Origin: Echinometra lucunter
Lineage: Eukaryota; Echinodermata; Echinoidea; Camarodonta; Echinometridae
Reading direction: 5' to 3'
NCBI GenBank assembly: GCA_029962745.1
Contig: CM057154.1
Coordinates: forward strand, 15,749,757 to 15,813,756
DNA: 64,000 bases
Positions 22,295-33,830 of this stretch are shown piece after piece (positions within the stretch are counted from its first letter, which is position 1; every line of letters begins with the position of its first letter). The translations under genes were made by a program, and so were the position numbers. The notes under the pieces were generated by a model, which saw only the letters and a program-made list of their open reading frames with translations, ran no database searches and had not been told where the DNA came from.

Positions 22295-23170
22295 TTTCCA
22301 AACACCCCAAATGTGCCCCTTTTTACCCATGTAAAATGCCACTTTTCAAACCTGTTCAGTGCCCTCTTTTTTTTTCTTACACATTGTGTCATTTCACCTT
22401 CTAATAGTGCCCCCTTTTCGATTCAGATAAATCGTCCTGCTCCCCCCCCTCTTTACTCCAGATTAGTGACCATTTTCCATGTTTTCATAGCAGCTTTCTT
22501 TTCCCTTCTAAAGGTCCCCCATTGAAATGTAATAAGTGCCCCTTCTGACTGCCCATTTTCGGTTCTAATAATGCAATTGCCCTTATGCTGAGTGCCGGCC
22601 CCTTTCACCTCTGATAGGTTCTCCTTTCCCACGTGCCCCATTTGAAATCGGATAGCCTACATGCCCAAATTTACTTCTGATAAGGACCCCTTTTCATTTC
22701 TAGTATGCCTCCTTTCTCCTCACGATCGCGATCTGTTCACGTGCTATGCCACGATTGCCCATTTTGTTTCCTGATTTGTCTTTTTTTTTCCATTTCGGCA
22801 TGTGCCCCTTTTAAAAATTGATAAATTGCAAAATTGCTTTCTCAAACAAGTACCATTTCCTCTGCGATAAGTTCTCCTTCGAATCTGTCCCCTTTTCACT
22901 TCTGATGATAAGTGACCCCTTTTCAGTACCCTTTTTTATATATTGCAATTCTCCTTGGCGATAACTTCTGCCTTCAAATATGATACATGTCCCTTTTTAA
23001 GTCTGATTAGCGCCCAGTTTCTTTGTAATATTCCCCCTCATTTGATTATCCCCCTTTTACTTCTGGTAAATGACTTAAAGTCTCAAAGTATACATATTTG
23101 CCCTCTTTTTTATGGCCTTGATTATGCACTACATATAAGTATACAAACTCCCTCCCCATGGACTATCTGA
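22295..23170 (+). repeat. Degenerate GTGCCCCTTTTCA array
   Basis: Roughly twenty-five very diverged units of about 28-35 bp built on GTGCCCCTTTT followed by CACTTCTGATAA. The reverse-complement form of the same array, with the same boundary block (CACAGTAACTG / CACTGTAACCCC next to GGGAAAATGGG-type sequence), lies at 33350-33830. Non-coding. Confidence 0.65.
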
Positions 23171-24095
23171 CCCTGATTCATATAGTGAGCAAGAACCAAT
23201 TTTGATGGCCCTGCTTCGCGTATCGTAGGACTATATGGTCAGACAGCTTTCAGAAAGGGCCATATTGCCACATTCTGCATCCCCCGTCACCTCCTCCAGA
23301 CATTAACGAGAGTAATTCCAAATTTGGGCGGAGTTGGAAGTAGATACACCGGAGTTTAAACATGTGACCTCAACTAACCCCACTATAGAGATCCGGTACC
23401 TGTAGAGGTGGACATGGTGGACTCGATGGATTGAGTTACATGTACGTAGTTCCTTTCCAAAGAATTGAAATTTATAGTCCTGATTCTCTATGTAACTCTA
23501 GGGGTTGTTGCAGACGTTAAAAAGCAAACGACTCAAGGATATGGTATCAGTATAAAATGTTTTATGTTGTGAAAGCTATTATTCAGTTATGATAATTTTT
23601 CTTAATATACAGCTCGTCCGCCCCAAAAGTTAAAAGTTGGAAAACGTTTCGCCATTTAAGCATTTCAAAACATATCAGGAAACTTCGTACCATGTGGACT
23701 AGCTCAGGGTCTCGCCTATCTTATCCCACCCCTAAAAATCTGACATTATTTTACGCTTGAGAGAGCAAAAGTAACTTTTATGAAAGGGTGCAAAAATACT
23801 TCATTCATTCATTAATTTGATTCAGTTCTGAACAGAAATACAAATAAATAAACATTGGAGTATACATTTTTATTTGATCACAGAAACTTATTTCCAACAG
23901 AACTATCATGACTATAGGACTCCAAGATAAGCAGAAGCTTGACGCCTTGCGAGCACCGGTATAAATCCACTTTGAGGAGTGTGGGGGGGGGGGGATTTTG
24001 TTTTTTTCTGTACAATTCACACTGAAGTATAAACACACACCCTCACCCACCCGCACAGACCCCCTTACAAATATTCTAATTTCTATTTTGCCAGC

Positions 24096-24375
24096 GAGCG
24101 AGCCGAAAATAATGACTTTGCTGGTTTTTTAATCGCATTTTGAAATAGAATTCTAAAATGTGATGAGTGAGCAAAGCGAGCGAGCCAAAATATAACCACT
24201 TTCTGTTTTCCAATCGCATTTTCAAATAGAAATTCTAAAATATGATAAGCGAGCGAGCCAAAAATAACCACTTTTCTGGTTTTGATGACATTTTCAAATA
24301 GATATTCTACAATATGATGAGCGAGCGAAGCGAGCGAGCCAAAAATAACCACTTTTCTGGTTTTCAATTGCATTT
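24096..24375 (-). repeat. Tandem ~85-bp repeat with GAGCGAGCGAAGCGAGC
   Basis: Three to four units: GCGAGCGAGCCAAAAATAACC, ACTTTTCTGGTTTT, CATTTTCAAATAGA and ATTCTA(A/C)AATATGATGA. The same family occurs inverted at 17230-17400 within the hAT-like element, followed by the same G-rich block (24470-24560 compared with 17060-17110). The GATTTACGCC boundary is shared at 24555 and 17457. Confidence 0.7.
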
Positions 24376-24734
24376 TCAAATAGAAATTTTAAAATAAGAT
24401 GGTTATCTATGACAGATTATTAAAAGTTTTACTAACTGATTAATTCGAATATCATTTCTTCCTCAAAAAGTGGGGGGGGGGATGTTTGTACACACCATCC
24501 CCCCCTCTCGAAAAAGTGGGGGGGGGGTATATCCCCCTCCCCCATCCCCCCGGGATTTACGCCAATGCTTGGGAGCTCTTACTAATAGATACAATCTTAC
24601 TATAAAGGGGAGGGGCCTTGGTGATGCAAAACAGCAAGAAGACAAGTGGAAAGAGACTGGAGAGAGAGAGGGAGAGAGAGAAAGGAAATAATAAGGATGT
24701 AAAGAGTTGGAGATGGCTGCACATGCGATTACAA

Positions 24735-24953
24735 AATACATACGCAAATATGCATTGATATGCGAGAAGTAAAATAAAATAGAAGTAAAATAGTATATTG
24801 AGAGAGCAGCCTCCTCTTGACAACTGCTTTAAAAGCAAACTCAGAGTGAAGATTCATATTGTCCAAGGCAAAGGATAGCGAGTTCCATACATGTATATCA
24901 GGACCACTAACTGATTTATGCGCAGTGGCAGTTTTGATTCTGGTAATTGGCAT
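24735..24953 (-). mobile_element. LINE ORF2 C-terminal fragment
   Basis: The minus-strand frame contains GPDIHVWNSLSFALDN followed by FAFKAVVKRRLLSQY. The pattern G-P-x-I-W-N-S-L ... F-K-x-x-L-K-x-x-L-L is common at the extreme C-terminus of CR1/Jockey-type retrotransposon ORF2 proteins. No reverse-transcriptase core is adjacent, so this is a 5'-truncated relic. From 24954 to 26238 I see nothing recognisable. Confidence 0.6.
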
Positions 24954-26256
24954 CAGCGATGCTGAGAGCAGTGACTACTGTGGAAGCTTAGAAATGTCCA
25001 GATTCTGAGGGCTTTCTGACAATTTATCGATGGATATCCTCTGTTGTGTTCGTGTTCTCACATATCGCATTAACATTTTATGCTTTAGCAATATTAGAGT
25101 AACTGATTGATTGTTTGGAAATATTACTTCTGGCAAGTTTTAACCATTCAAGTCGGCATACTTTGGCTGTCAGAAAAAGAATATTAGCATGCAGTCATGC
25201 AGAAATACAAACGCAATTAACTTTGAACTAACTTTAGTCATATTAATCTGCAATGCAAACGTGTAAGTGTCATGTTCATTCTGTTTACTTTAAAGACAAT
25301 AATACATGTTTTGTCATGTGATGTGCGAACTCATTTGTTTTTGCACTGAATGAGTGTATACTTGTTTAGCCGTTTTTCTGATTGATGGAATGATTGATTA
25401 GATCTATCAACTGATTGATCACGTTGATTGCTCGATCTTTCTGCATGACCATGTGTGCTCTTTTTTCGGCCATGCGTGATGTGTGCTGAAATGCTTTTTC
25501 TGACATCCAAATTATGCTAGCTTAAACAGTGCTAAATGATAAAAATTGCCAATCATCATTATCATTATTATTTTGAGATTATCATTTCAAAACAGTCAAC
25601 AAAGTATATATCAATTGCTCACTCAAGCAAGGCATGTTAATGAGATATGTCAGAACACAAGCACGACAAAGAATATCCATTCATAAATTGTCAGAAATTA
25701 GCCCTCAGAATGGGAAAAGTAATTCGCAAGCCTTCACAGTTAACACTGCTTACAGTTCCTCTGAATCAGATACCAACCTTAACATGATAGACAAATACCA
25801 GTTCTTGTCATTCAAGCCAGAATTTGGCACCCTTTCATAAAAGTTACTTTTGCTCACTCAAGTGTAAAATAATTTCAGATATTTGGGTTATATGTGATAG
25901 AAAGAAGAGACCCTAACCTATCCACAGGTATGAAAATTTCCCCGAAAATATTTTGAATATTCGGTTGAGGTGATTTTTTTTTCAACTGGTAAACTAAACA
26001 CAAAACAAAAAATAAGTTCCCCCTAAAACATATCCCTGTATTTTTTCGATCAGGAACCTTTGATGAAATCTGAAAACATAATCATGTAGCTACACTTCTC
26101 AGCTACATTTCCTGCAAAATTCAGGGGAAACTCTTCTGTCACGCTTCAGTGAACACGACAAATATGCAAAATTGTCATTTTTTAAAGTTCACAAGCCTCG
26201 TGTCATGACTTTGATGCAATGATATCGGAACATACTTTAAGTTTTCTGCGTTTTAA

Positions 26257-26634
26257 AACCCGATAATAATATTCTGGATTTATATAGCGCCTAATACATC
26301 TCCAAGAGAGTCTCTAAGCGCTTTACAGAAATATTATTACCCCGGTCATCGGATTCAGGCTTGCCCGCATACAATGCATGCACCTTCTCCACTCCCTAGG
26401 GAGCATTCCAGCCAGGCGCCTTTTGCAGGCACGCACAATGCTAAACAAATCACAATGACTTTCGCATCCTACCGGGTACCCACTTAACACCTGGGTGGAG
26501 AGTGGCAAATGTAGATTCATATCTTGCCAAAGGACATTAGTGCCGCGCCGGGATTTGAACTCGGACCACGAGATCTACAGTCCGGTGACATATCCACTAG
26601 ACCACGACCACGATAAAGATTTAAAAAAAAAAAA
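26257..26634 (-). mobile_element. Full-length tRNA-derived SINE with 18-bp target duplication
   Basis: Minus-strand order: tRNA-like head with TGGTCTAGTGGA (A box) and GAGTTCAAATCCC (B box, near 26549-26561); CACTAATGTCCTTTGGC; a body with CACCCAGGTGTTAAGTGGG; and a tail AAGCGCTTAGAGACTCTC, GGCGCTATATAAATCC, ATATTATTATC. The 18-bp duplication AAGTTTTCTGCGTTTTAA lies at 26239-26256 and 26635-26652, proof of target-primed insertion. Oddly, a plus-strand A-run sits at the tRNA-head edge. Confidence 0.8.
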
Positions 26635-28042
26635 AAGTTTTCTGCGTTTTAAGGCATGCAGCATAAATTTTATTCGTTACCAAACATGCCAAATGAGTTG
26701 TGCACCAAATTTCATGCTTGAATGAGCAAGAGGTGAAAATGGCGAAAATTGCAGTTTTTGACATCTTTTGCGCTGTGATATTGATCAAATGCAGAGGAAT
26801 TCATGTTTTGGAAGGGTGTTTGCAACTTTGCAATTGATACCTATCTATTCACGGTTGAATGAACACATAATAAAAAAACAAAATATCACCATGTAGAAAT
26901 TATTACCTTCTTTTCGTGCACTAAAAATCTTATTTATAACATGTTTAGCATGTTTCTGTGACCGATGTACATGTATCAATGATCTCATAGCATTTAATTG
27001 AAAGTTTACGCTTCAATCAGCACGTGGGACTCGAAAAGCTCTTTTTTCACCTATCGGCCAAAATTTAATTGCTTAATGATAGGTCTTCTTGGGGAGGCCG
27101 TCCACTTCAAGTTCCCCGACGTGCCATCAAATATCACCTCAGGCATTATTATAGAAATTTTCGACAGCAGTGTCATAAAGCAGCTGACATCATTAACAAA
27201 AGGTCTTGCTTCGATGAGACGCGGTTGCGAGAGCTTTTTTGATGATTCTGCTACGCTGGCTCTGCTCAAGGAGTCTAACTTTGACATTCGTATTGGTGAC
27301 GTCTTCGAGGGCTGTGACCCGATGCTTGGTCGTTACCTCGAGATACCTTTCATTGCTGTGACGACATCGGTCAGGTATCCTTTCTTCTATGAACGAATGT
27401 TCGGCATCCCATCGCCGTCGTCCCATTTGCATTCTTCCCGCTCACAGATAGGATGTCATTTCTAGAGCGCATTGCCAGCTTCATGGAGCATCATGTTATT
27501 ATAAACTTGATAGGATGGACCCATTTCAGGGCTTTGAACGTGGTCAAAAATAAGCATGGTATTGCTCCAGGTCGAAGCGCTCAGGAACTCCCGAGTGAAG
27601 CGGAGTTGTGGATGAGCACGACGAACTTCGCCGTAGATTTCCCACACCCTACCGCCCCTAACTGGGTAGCTATCTTATAGCCGATCTTCCTGCGAAGCCA
27701 CTACAGAAGGTAATGTAAGATGAAGGATTTCAGTAATATACAAGGGATCCACAGCCCCCATACCTACCCCTCCCCCCCCCCTCCCTCGAAAAAAAAAAAG
27801 CTCCCGGAAAATTTCCAAACAGCAATTAATTATTGCCCCCTTTCAAATATTCTTCAACTTGCAAATTATGATAAAAGAAAAAATAGTGAATGAAAAACAA
27901 TATTTATCATGATCCCCAATCCTCCATTATTTTAACATAAATTCTTTTTTTTTTTTTTTAAGAAAATCAAGAGAACTAGTTACTCAGTTAGGCATTTTGA
28001 CCATGCCCCGACTATACATAAAACCTTTCACTCTCAGAACTC

Positions 28043-28043
<1 letters not shown>

Positions 28044-28086
<43 letters not shown>
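28044..28086 (+). repeat. (CT)n microsatellite
   Basis: About 20 CT dinucleotides, inside the UGT relic's intron. Confidence 0.9.
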
Positions 28087-28654
28087 ATTTCCCTGCATCC
28101 TGGGAATACAAAAGCTTTGTAGAGGGGTCAGGTGAACATGGCTTCATTTTATTCTCATTGGTAAGTCGTCCTCTTCCTTATCAAATTAATAAGAGAACAG
28201 AGCATACTTTTTTTTTTCACTGCCGTTGTCAGAAAATTGCTCTGAATAAGATTAACAGACGATCGAAATAAAACTGCTACAATACAACAATTCTTGGTTT
28301 CAAAATAACAGAAAAATTTAACAATTATTTATTGAATAATTTGTTTACATCAAGTTTGGCAGAAAAGAAAAAAAATACTTTGTATTTCAAGCAAGAATTA
28401 TGTATATGATAAATGAATCTAATACCTCCGGGTTTCAATTATTATGACGTTTAACAGTCTATGAGAGTTCTACACAGGGGAGGTAGTTCAGTGTTCGTGG
28501 ACGCGGCATTCGTAGGCCTGGTTCAATGATGTCGGGTAAATCAGATGAGTCGGATGTCGGGTAACTCCGATGAGTCGGATATCTTGCTGGAGTCTGAAGA
28601 TACGATGGAGCATGGAGCAACTGAGAGCAAGGTACCTCTACGATACACTGGATG

Positions 28655-28745
28655 GCACTAGGATGCCTCAAGGATGCCTCAAGGATGCCTCAAGAATGAA
28701 TCAAGGACAAGATCAAGGACAGGATGCACCAAGGATAGGATGCGA
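28655..28745 (+). repeat. 11-bp minisatellite (AGGATGCCTCA)
   Basis: Units AGGATGCCTCA repeat three to four times, then grade into ATCAAGGACAAG/AGGACAGGATGCACCA variants. Upstream, GATGAGTCGGAT-type units repeat at 28540-28580. Confidence 0.75.
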
Positions 28746-28984
28746 GTCTATCTCTAATCTACTCTGTTTCCTGGTCCGGTCTCGACTGTGGTGACGCCTC
28801 GGCGTTCTGTGTCACGGCCTGAATTCAAATCCCCCAAAATCTCAACTTGCGAAACCAACAGTGATCGCCTGACATAGCATCGGGGATCCCTGGCCTAACA
28901 CCTCTCGTGACGTGCACTCTCGCCTCGGACACTTACGGACAACCTTCCTCAAACGTATCCTGAAATGCTCTGCCCTTCTCTCTT

Positions 28985-29730
28985 TCGCTTCCTTGCGAAG
29001 GAAAATTCAGTTGCGCTCTCTCGTATTATATTCAGATACAGGATGTTTTCGAAAAGCAAACATATTCGGCAAATGAGATGAACACAAATATATAATTTAG
29101 ATATCTTTAGGCCCATCATGTATTTTGATGAAGAATTATCACTTCTACCATAAAAAGAGTATGTATATTTTTCCTCGCTCACTGCGCTCGATCGTGTAAT
29201 ATTTAGATATAGAATGGTCTTAAAAGCAAATAAATTAGGTGGGAGATTTGACCAAATATATCAAAATAAGTACCTTAAAGGCCCATCGTGTATTTTGATG
29301 AAGAACTTTCGCTTCTATGAAAAGGATTATGTATTTTCCCTCGCTCGCTACGTACGCTCGCTCGTATAATATTCAGATACAAGATGGATTTGGGAAAGCA
29401 AACGAATTGGACAAGTGAGGTGACCAAATGTACCTGTATAAGTTAGATATCTCATAGTTAATACCATCGTGTATTTGGATAAAGAATTGTCACTTCTACC
29501 ATGAAAAATAGATTTTTTCCTCGCTCACTGCGCTCGCTCGTATAATATTAAGATTTAGGATGATCTTTGAAACCGGATGAATCAGGCCAGAGAGGTGACC
29601 AAATATATAATTTAGATATCTTTAAGCCCATCATGTAATTTGATGAAGAACTATCACTTAAGTACGAAAGAGAGTGTATATTTTTCCTCGCTCTCTGCGC
29701 TCGCTCGGATTAAACACATTCGGCAAGTGA
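28985..29730 (+). repeat. ~170-bp tandem array with CGCTCGCTCG blocks
   Basis: Four to five units: TTTTTCCTCGCTCACTGCGC, TCGTATAATATT(C/T)AGAT, GGCAAGTGAGGTGACCAAAT, ATATATAATTTAGATATC and CATC(A/G)TGTATTTTGATGAAGA. Copies of the TCGCTC block start near 29013, 29173, 29340, 29518 and 29687. It resembles other GAGCGAGC-bearing repeats in this window but has a different body. Confidence 0.8.
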
Positions 29731-30323
29731 GGTGAACAAATATCTAGTTCAAAAGGGAAATATGATAGAGGCGCACAATTATTAAACATGCCTCAATGGG
29801 CTTTATACGGTTGAATTTATCGACGTTGGTCGTCGGCAATCGGTGGCATTATTTGTCGTCCAGTCTGGCCTCTACATCCCCCCCCCCCCCCCCCATTCAA
29901 AAAAGTCTAGCGACGCCCCTGATTGAAATACACATCGAGTGCATCAGGCTTGTTGGCGCTTTGGTCGGTTACGTTTCAAACAGGTGAGGGGCTTTTTACT
30001 TAATATATCATTATTTTTTTCAATACGATTTGAACAGGTCACCCGAGAGCCAGACTTTTTATAAGTCATGGAGGTCTCACGGGGATTCTGGAGGCCGTAT
30101 ACCATGCCGTTCCCATGGTTGTCATGTCGCTTTTTGCTGAGCAGGCCTCCAATGCTCTTAGGGTCGAGGTCAAAGGTATGGGGAGACGACTTCAGAAGGA
30201 TTCTTTATCTTACACATGTTACAAGAACGTCAGGGCTGCGGTGAAAGAGGTGCTTGAAAATCCAAGGTAAGGAAGAAAAGATGAATGATACTACAAAATC
30301 AGAGAAAAAACTTTGGTGATAGT

Positions 30324-30480
30324 AATAATAACATTGGATTTTTAAATAGCGCACATATCCATCAGAGAAGGTGCTCAAGGCGCTCCAATATTACGCCGGC
30401 TCAGGTAGGCTACCAATTTCAGTGCTCACAGCATTCAAGGAATTCCTTCCTGCCGGTTCCCATTTACACCACTCGGATTC
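30324..30480. mobile_element. SINE tail fragment in UGT intron
   Basis: TTTAAATAGCGCACATATCC, AGGTGCTCAAGGCGCTCC and CATTCAAGGAATTCC are the complement of SINE-type tail sequence; a piece with the same GGAATTCCT block is at 2870-2925. It lies between UGT pieces B and C. Degraded. Confidence 0.5.
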
Positions 30481-30954
30481 CCTAATTGTTACAGAGGGAA
30501 CCTTCTTTAGTAATGACTTAATGTTAGAGTTCCTGCAATTTGTGTGAGATTTAATATACCTGTCTCTTCATGAAATGGCTCCACTGCCATGACTGCTCTT
30601 ATTTGATTTTCAGTTACACAGAAAATGTCCAAAGGTCTTCAAAAATCTATAGGGACACGCAGTCTAAAGCAGATGAAACAGTCGCCTTTTGGGTCGAACA
30701 TACCCTCAAATATGGTAGTTCCCACCTGAGAACTAGAGCCCTGGAACTCGGCTTCATCCAGCTTCATTAGATTGACGTACTTGCTTTCATCGTCGGGATC
30801 ACACTCCTCAACGTTTTCCTTTTCTATTTATGTTGTAATCTATGTCTGTCATGTTGCTTTAAAAGCAAGAAAGCAAAAGTAGAATGATTCGTATTTATCT
30901 ATAACATGTATAAATGGCGAAATATGGCATACCCAATTAAATAGCAAATATCTG

Positions 30955-31415
30955 GGGCCCATGGGGGTTCTGGGCTGGGCTGGCATATAGGTACCATCTG
31001 AGTTATTTTACTATGGGCATTATGGGGCCCATATTACCCATGGGACCCATTTACCGTTTGCCGTGGGTCCCATATGTTTATATATATATATATATATACA
31101 TATATATGGGGCAAATGGGCCTTTCCACCCAGAACCCACCAAAACAACATACACAGGTCCCACATAGACGTGGACAATTGGTGGAGAAAATCATGACCCC
31201 ATGGAGCAATCAGCCCACTAGGTCACGATCCTCTCCACCAACAGTCCACACGGAACTCATATGATCCGCCACATGGACTACCACCCCCCCCCCCCCCCCC
31301 ATGGGGGTTCTGGGCTGGGCTGGCATATAGGTACCATCTGAGTTATTTTACTATGGGCATTATGGGGCCCATATTACCCATGGGACCCATTTACCGTTTG
31401 CCGTGGGTCCCATAT

Positions 31416-31476
<61 letters not shown>

Positions 31477-31790
31477 GATATGGGGCAAATGGGCCTTTCC
31501 ACCCAGAACCCACCAAAACAACATACACAGGTCCCACATAGACGTGGACAATTGGTGGAGAAAATCATGACCCCATGGAGCAATCAGCCCACTAGGTCAC
31601 GATCCTCTCCACCAACAGTCCACACGGAACTCATATGATCCGCCACATGGACTACCACCCCCCCCCCCCCCCCCCATGGGGGTTCTGGGCTGGGCTGGCA
31701 TATAGGTACCATCTGAGTTATTTTACTATGGGCATTATGGGGCCCATATTACCCATGGGACCCATTTACCGTTTGCCGTGGGTCCCATAT

Positions 31791-31833
<43 letters not shown>

Positions 31834-32029
31834 TAGATATGGGGCAAATGGGCCTTTCCACCCAGAACCCACCAAAACAACATACACGGGTCCCACATAG
31901 ACGTGGACAATTGGTGGAGAAAATCATGACCCCATGGAGCAATCAGCCCACTAGGTCACGATCCTCTCCACCAACAGTCCACACGGAACTCATATGATCC
32001 GCCACATGGACTACCACCCCCCCCCCCCA
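30955..32029 (+). repeat. Three-copy ~350-bp tandem repeat
   Basis: Copies at about 30960-31300, 31301-31675 and 31676-32029 are nearly identical. Each has ATGGGGGTTCTGGGCTGGG, palindromic GGGCCCAT and CCCATGGGACCC blocks, a (TA)n tract of variable length, CAAATGGGCC...CCACCCAGAACCC and a terminal C-run. The start and end of the unit contain complementary blocks (GGGTTCTGGG and CCCAGAACCC). Length differences come mainly from (TA)n and C-runs, so duplication looks recent. Confidence 0.92.
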
Positions 32030-32238
32030 GATAAGAACTGTTGGTCTTGCTTTAATGTTGTGTAACTATGCATATGCTTCGTTTTATATGGAAACACGTT
32101 ACTCTGTTGCTATTAGTACTTGCCAGATCAGAGGGTTTTAGTTCCCTTTTGCAAAGCTCTCAGTAATGATAATGCTTTTCTGAAATATCATTACTACTTC
32201 TTGAGTTATAACAACGACCATTACTATGATATTAACAA

Positions 32239-32496
32239 CAGGGGCGGCGCTACAGGGGGGCGGGGCCGAATGCCCCCCCCCCCTGATTTTTCAAGTGATA
32301 AAAAAAAAGAAAAAAGAGGAGAAAAAAGAAGAAAAAAGAAGAAAAAGAGGAGGAAGAAGAAAGAAGAGGGTGGGAAAAGAGAGGCCCCTGGCTTGCAACT
32401 ATATAATACCCCTATTTCTTCATCTAAAACGTCAATAAATTGACCTATGGGTCATCTTGCCCCCCCCCCTATCAAAATACCCTGGCGCCGCCCCTG
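32239..32496. mobile_element. hAT-like MITE (CAGGGGCGGCGC), copy 1
   Basis: 8-bp duplication ATTAACAA at 32231-32238 and 32497-32504. Inverted ends CAGGGGCGGCGC and GGCGCCGCCCCTG. The core is a purine-rich tract (GAAAAAAGAAG) followed by GGCCCCTGGCTTGCAACTATA. A reverse-complement copy lies at 37966-38212. No ORF of significance. Confidence 0.85.
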
Positions 32497-32509
32497 ATTA
32501 ACAATGATA

Positions 32510-32715
32510 ATGATAATAATGGTTATGATTATGTTTACCCAGAGAATTCATCAAAAGCTTCCGTGAATTATTTGCTGAAGGCTATATTACCCCAACAATT
32601 ACCAGGACCCCCATTCACAGCCTGGGTCAAGTGTTCAAAACATCTTGTCCATGAAAGTAAGCATTCAGCGAGGATCGAACCCAGGATCTTTCGTATACGA
32701 GTAAAGAGCCTTTAA
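32510..32715 (-). mobile_element. SINE-like tRNA-head fragment
   Basis: The minus strand has AAGATCCTGGGTTCGATCCTCG, a B-box-containing head, near 32670-32690, with CCCAGGCTGTGAATGGG downstream. It is too diverged to assign to the family at 26257. From 32716 to 33340 I see nothing else recognisable, apart from a G-run at 33188-33197. Confidence 0.4.
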
Positions 32716-33349
32716 AATATACCACAATGCTCCCAGTGTTGTAAATGAAGTCTTGGCACAATTGAAAAGGGGTATAAGCGAAAAGGAGCATGTGTTAAAG
32801 GTAGACACAAGAGAAACACCATTTTGAGGCGTTAGTGTACTCCTACATTCTACATGTTAAAGAATCAATTTCGACATAATTATTTCTTCTATCTTTAGCT
32901 GATAGTACTAAGTTGCAGTACCGCGTGTATATTGCTCTGATTACTCATTTGCCAGAGAGTTATAGGGCCAAGGTGTCTGCATTAATTGCAGTGACTTCAT
33001 GATAAAAACCGCCGCAGATTCATTTTGGAACTCCTCCGTATTATTGTTATCTCAATACATCATGCAACCTGTCGGTTTCGCATAATTGACTAAGCTATAA
33101 CTTTTCAATCTAGTCATCTGTATGGTCTCATCGCGAGTTGAAAAAAATTAATTGCTTCTAGAGGGACTGTACATTGTTAAAATTGGGAGGGGGGGGGTGG
33201 GCCCGACCCGCCCACTCTCCTCTGCCTCACACTCGAGGGAATCTATCATTATCAGGTGATTATGAATCCTCTCTGATTCTTTGAAGCTAGGTAAATTTCT
33301 CTTTGGAGGACTTTAGGGCATTTACCAGAGGTGACTTAAGGGTATTGAA

Positions 33350-33830
33350 AAGAGAGGGTGGCAAAATAGGAAACGGGCGCTAATTAGATTCAAAATGGAC
33401 GTGCAATTATATCACATCTGGAATTAAAAGGAGAAAAGCACTATTTGAAACAATAAGGGGCACTGAAAGGGGCACTTACTAAATCAGTAGAAAAGAGGCA
33501 CTTATCAGATGTGAGAAGGAGCACTCAGCAGAAAGGGAATAACACGGTGACAAGTGAAAAGGCGAAGTCAAAAGGGACCCTTGAATATTTTCATAAGGGA
33601 CTGTGATTATAGATTGAAATAAATGAAGGCCCAGTTCTCAGAATAGAAAAGAGGGGTATTAATCACAGGAAAGGGCACAAACACGTATATAAAGCGAGGC
33701 ACTTATTTCAAAAAAGAAAATGGGATCTTGAAGGAACACGGAAAGAGGCACTGAACAGGTTTGAAATGGGGCATATTTTATGATAATAATAGGGGACTTT
33801 TCGGGTGCTTGGGAAAATGGGTAAGGCACT
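33350..33830 (-). repeat. Degenerate GTGCCCCTTTTCA array, inverted copy
   Basis: Units such as AAAGGGGCACTTACTAAATC and GAAAAGAGGCACTTATCAGA are the complement of the 22295-23170 array. The boundary GGAAAATGGGTAAGGCACTG mirrors the start of that array. From 33831 to 34646 there is only A/T-rich sequence. Confidence 0.65.

Larger units (their letters stand above)
27089..30887 (+). pseudogene. UDP-glucuronosyltransferase (UGT) pseudogene
   Basis: UGTs are ER-membrane enzymes that conjugate sugars from UDP-sugars to lipophilic substrates. Three pieces are seen. Piece A, about 27089-27709, encodes the acceptor-domain part (SNFDIRIGDVFEGCDPML, PLTDRMSFLERI, LADLPAKPLQK) but needs a -1 frame change near 27415 and another near 27675, where TAG 27678 intervenes. 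Piece B, 30038-30266, is the signature exon HPRARLFISHGGLTGILEAV...PMVVMSLFAEQASN. Piece C, 30614-30887, begins SYTENVQRSS and has TAG at 30768 immediately before IDVLAFIVGITLLNVFLFYL, the membrane anchor with a lysine-rich tail. B and C boundaries match vertebrate UGT exon boundaries. Two expected exons between A and B, and the signal peptide, are not found. Confidence 0.88.

Noticed and set aside
31013..31997. Repeated VYIYIYIYIY ORFs
   Set aside because: Products of (TA)n within the three-copy tandem repeat.
29000..32029. CRISPR-like array
   Set aside because: Repeat units are long, spacers are not unique, and the genome is eukaryotic.
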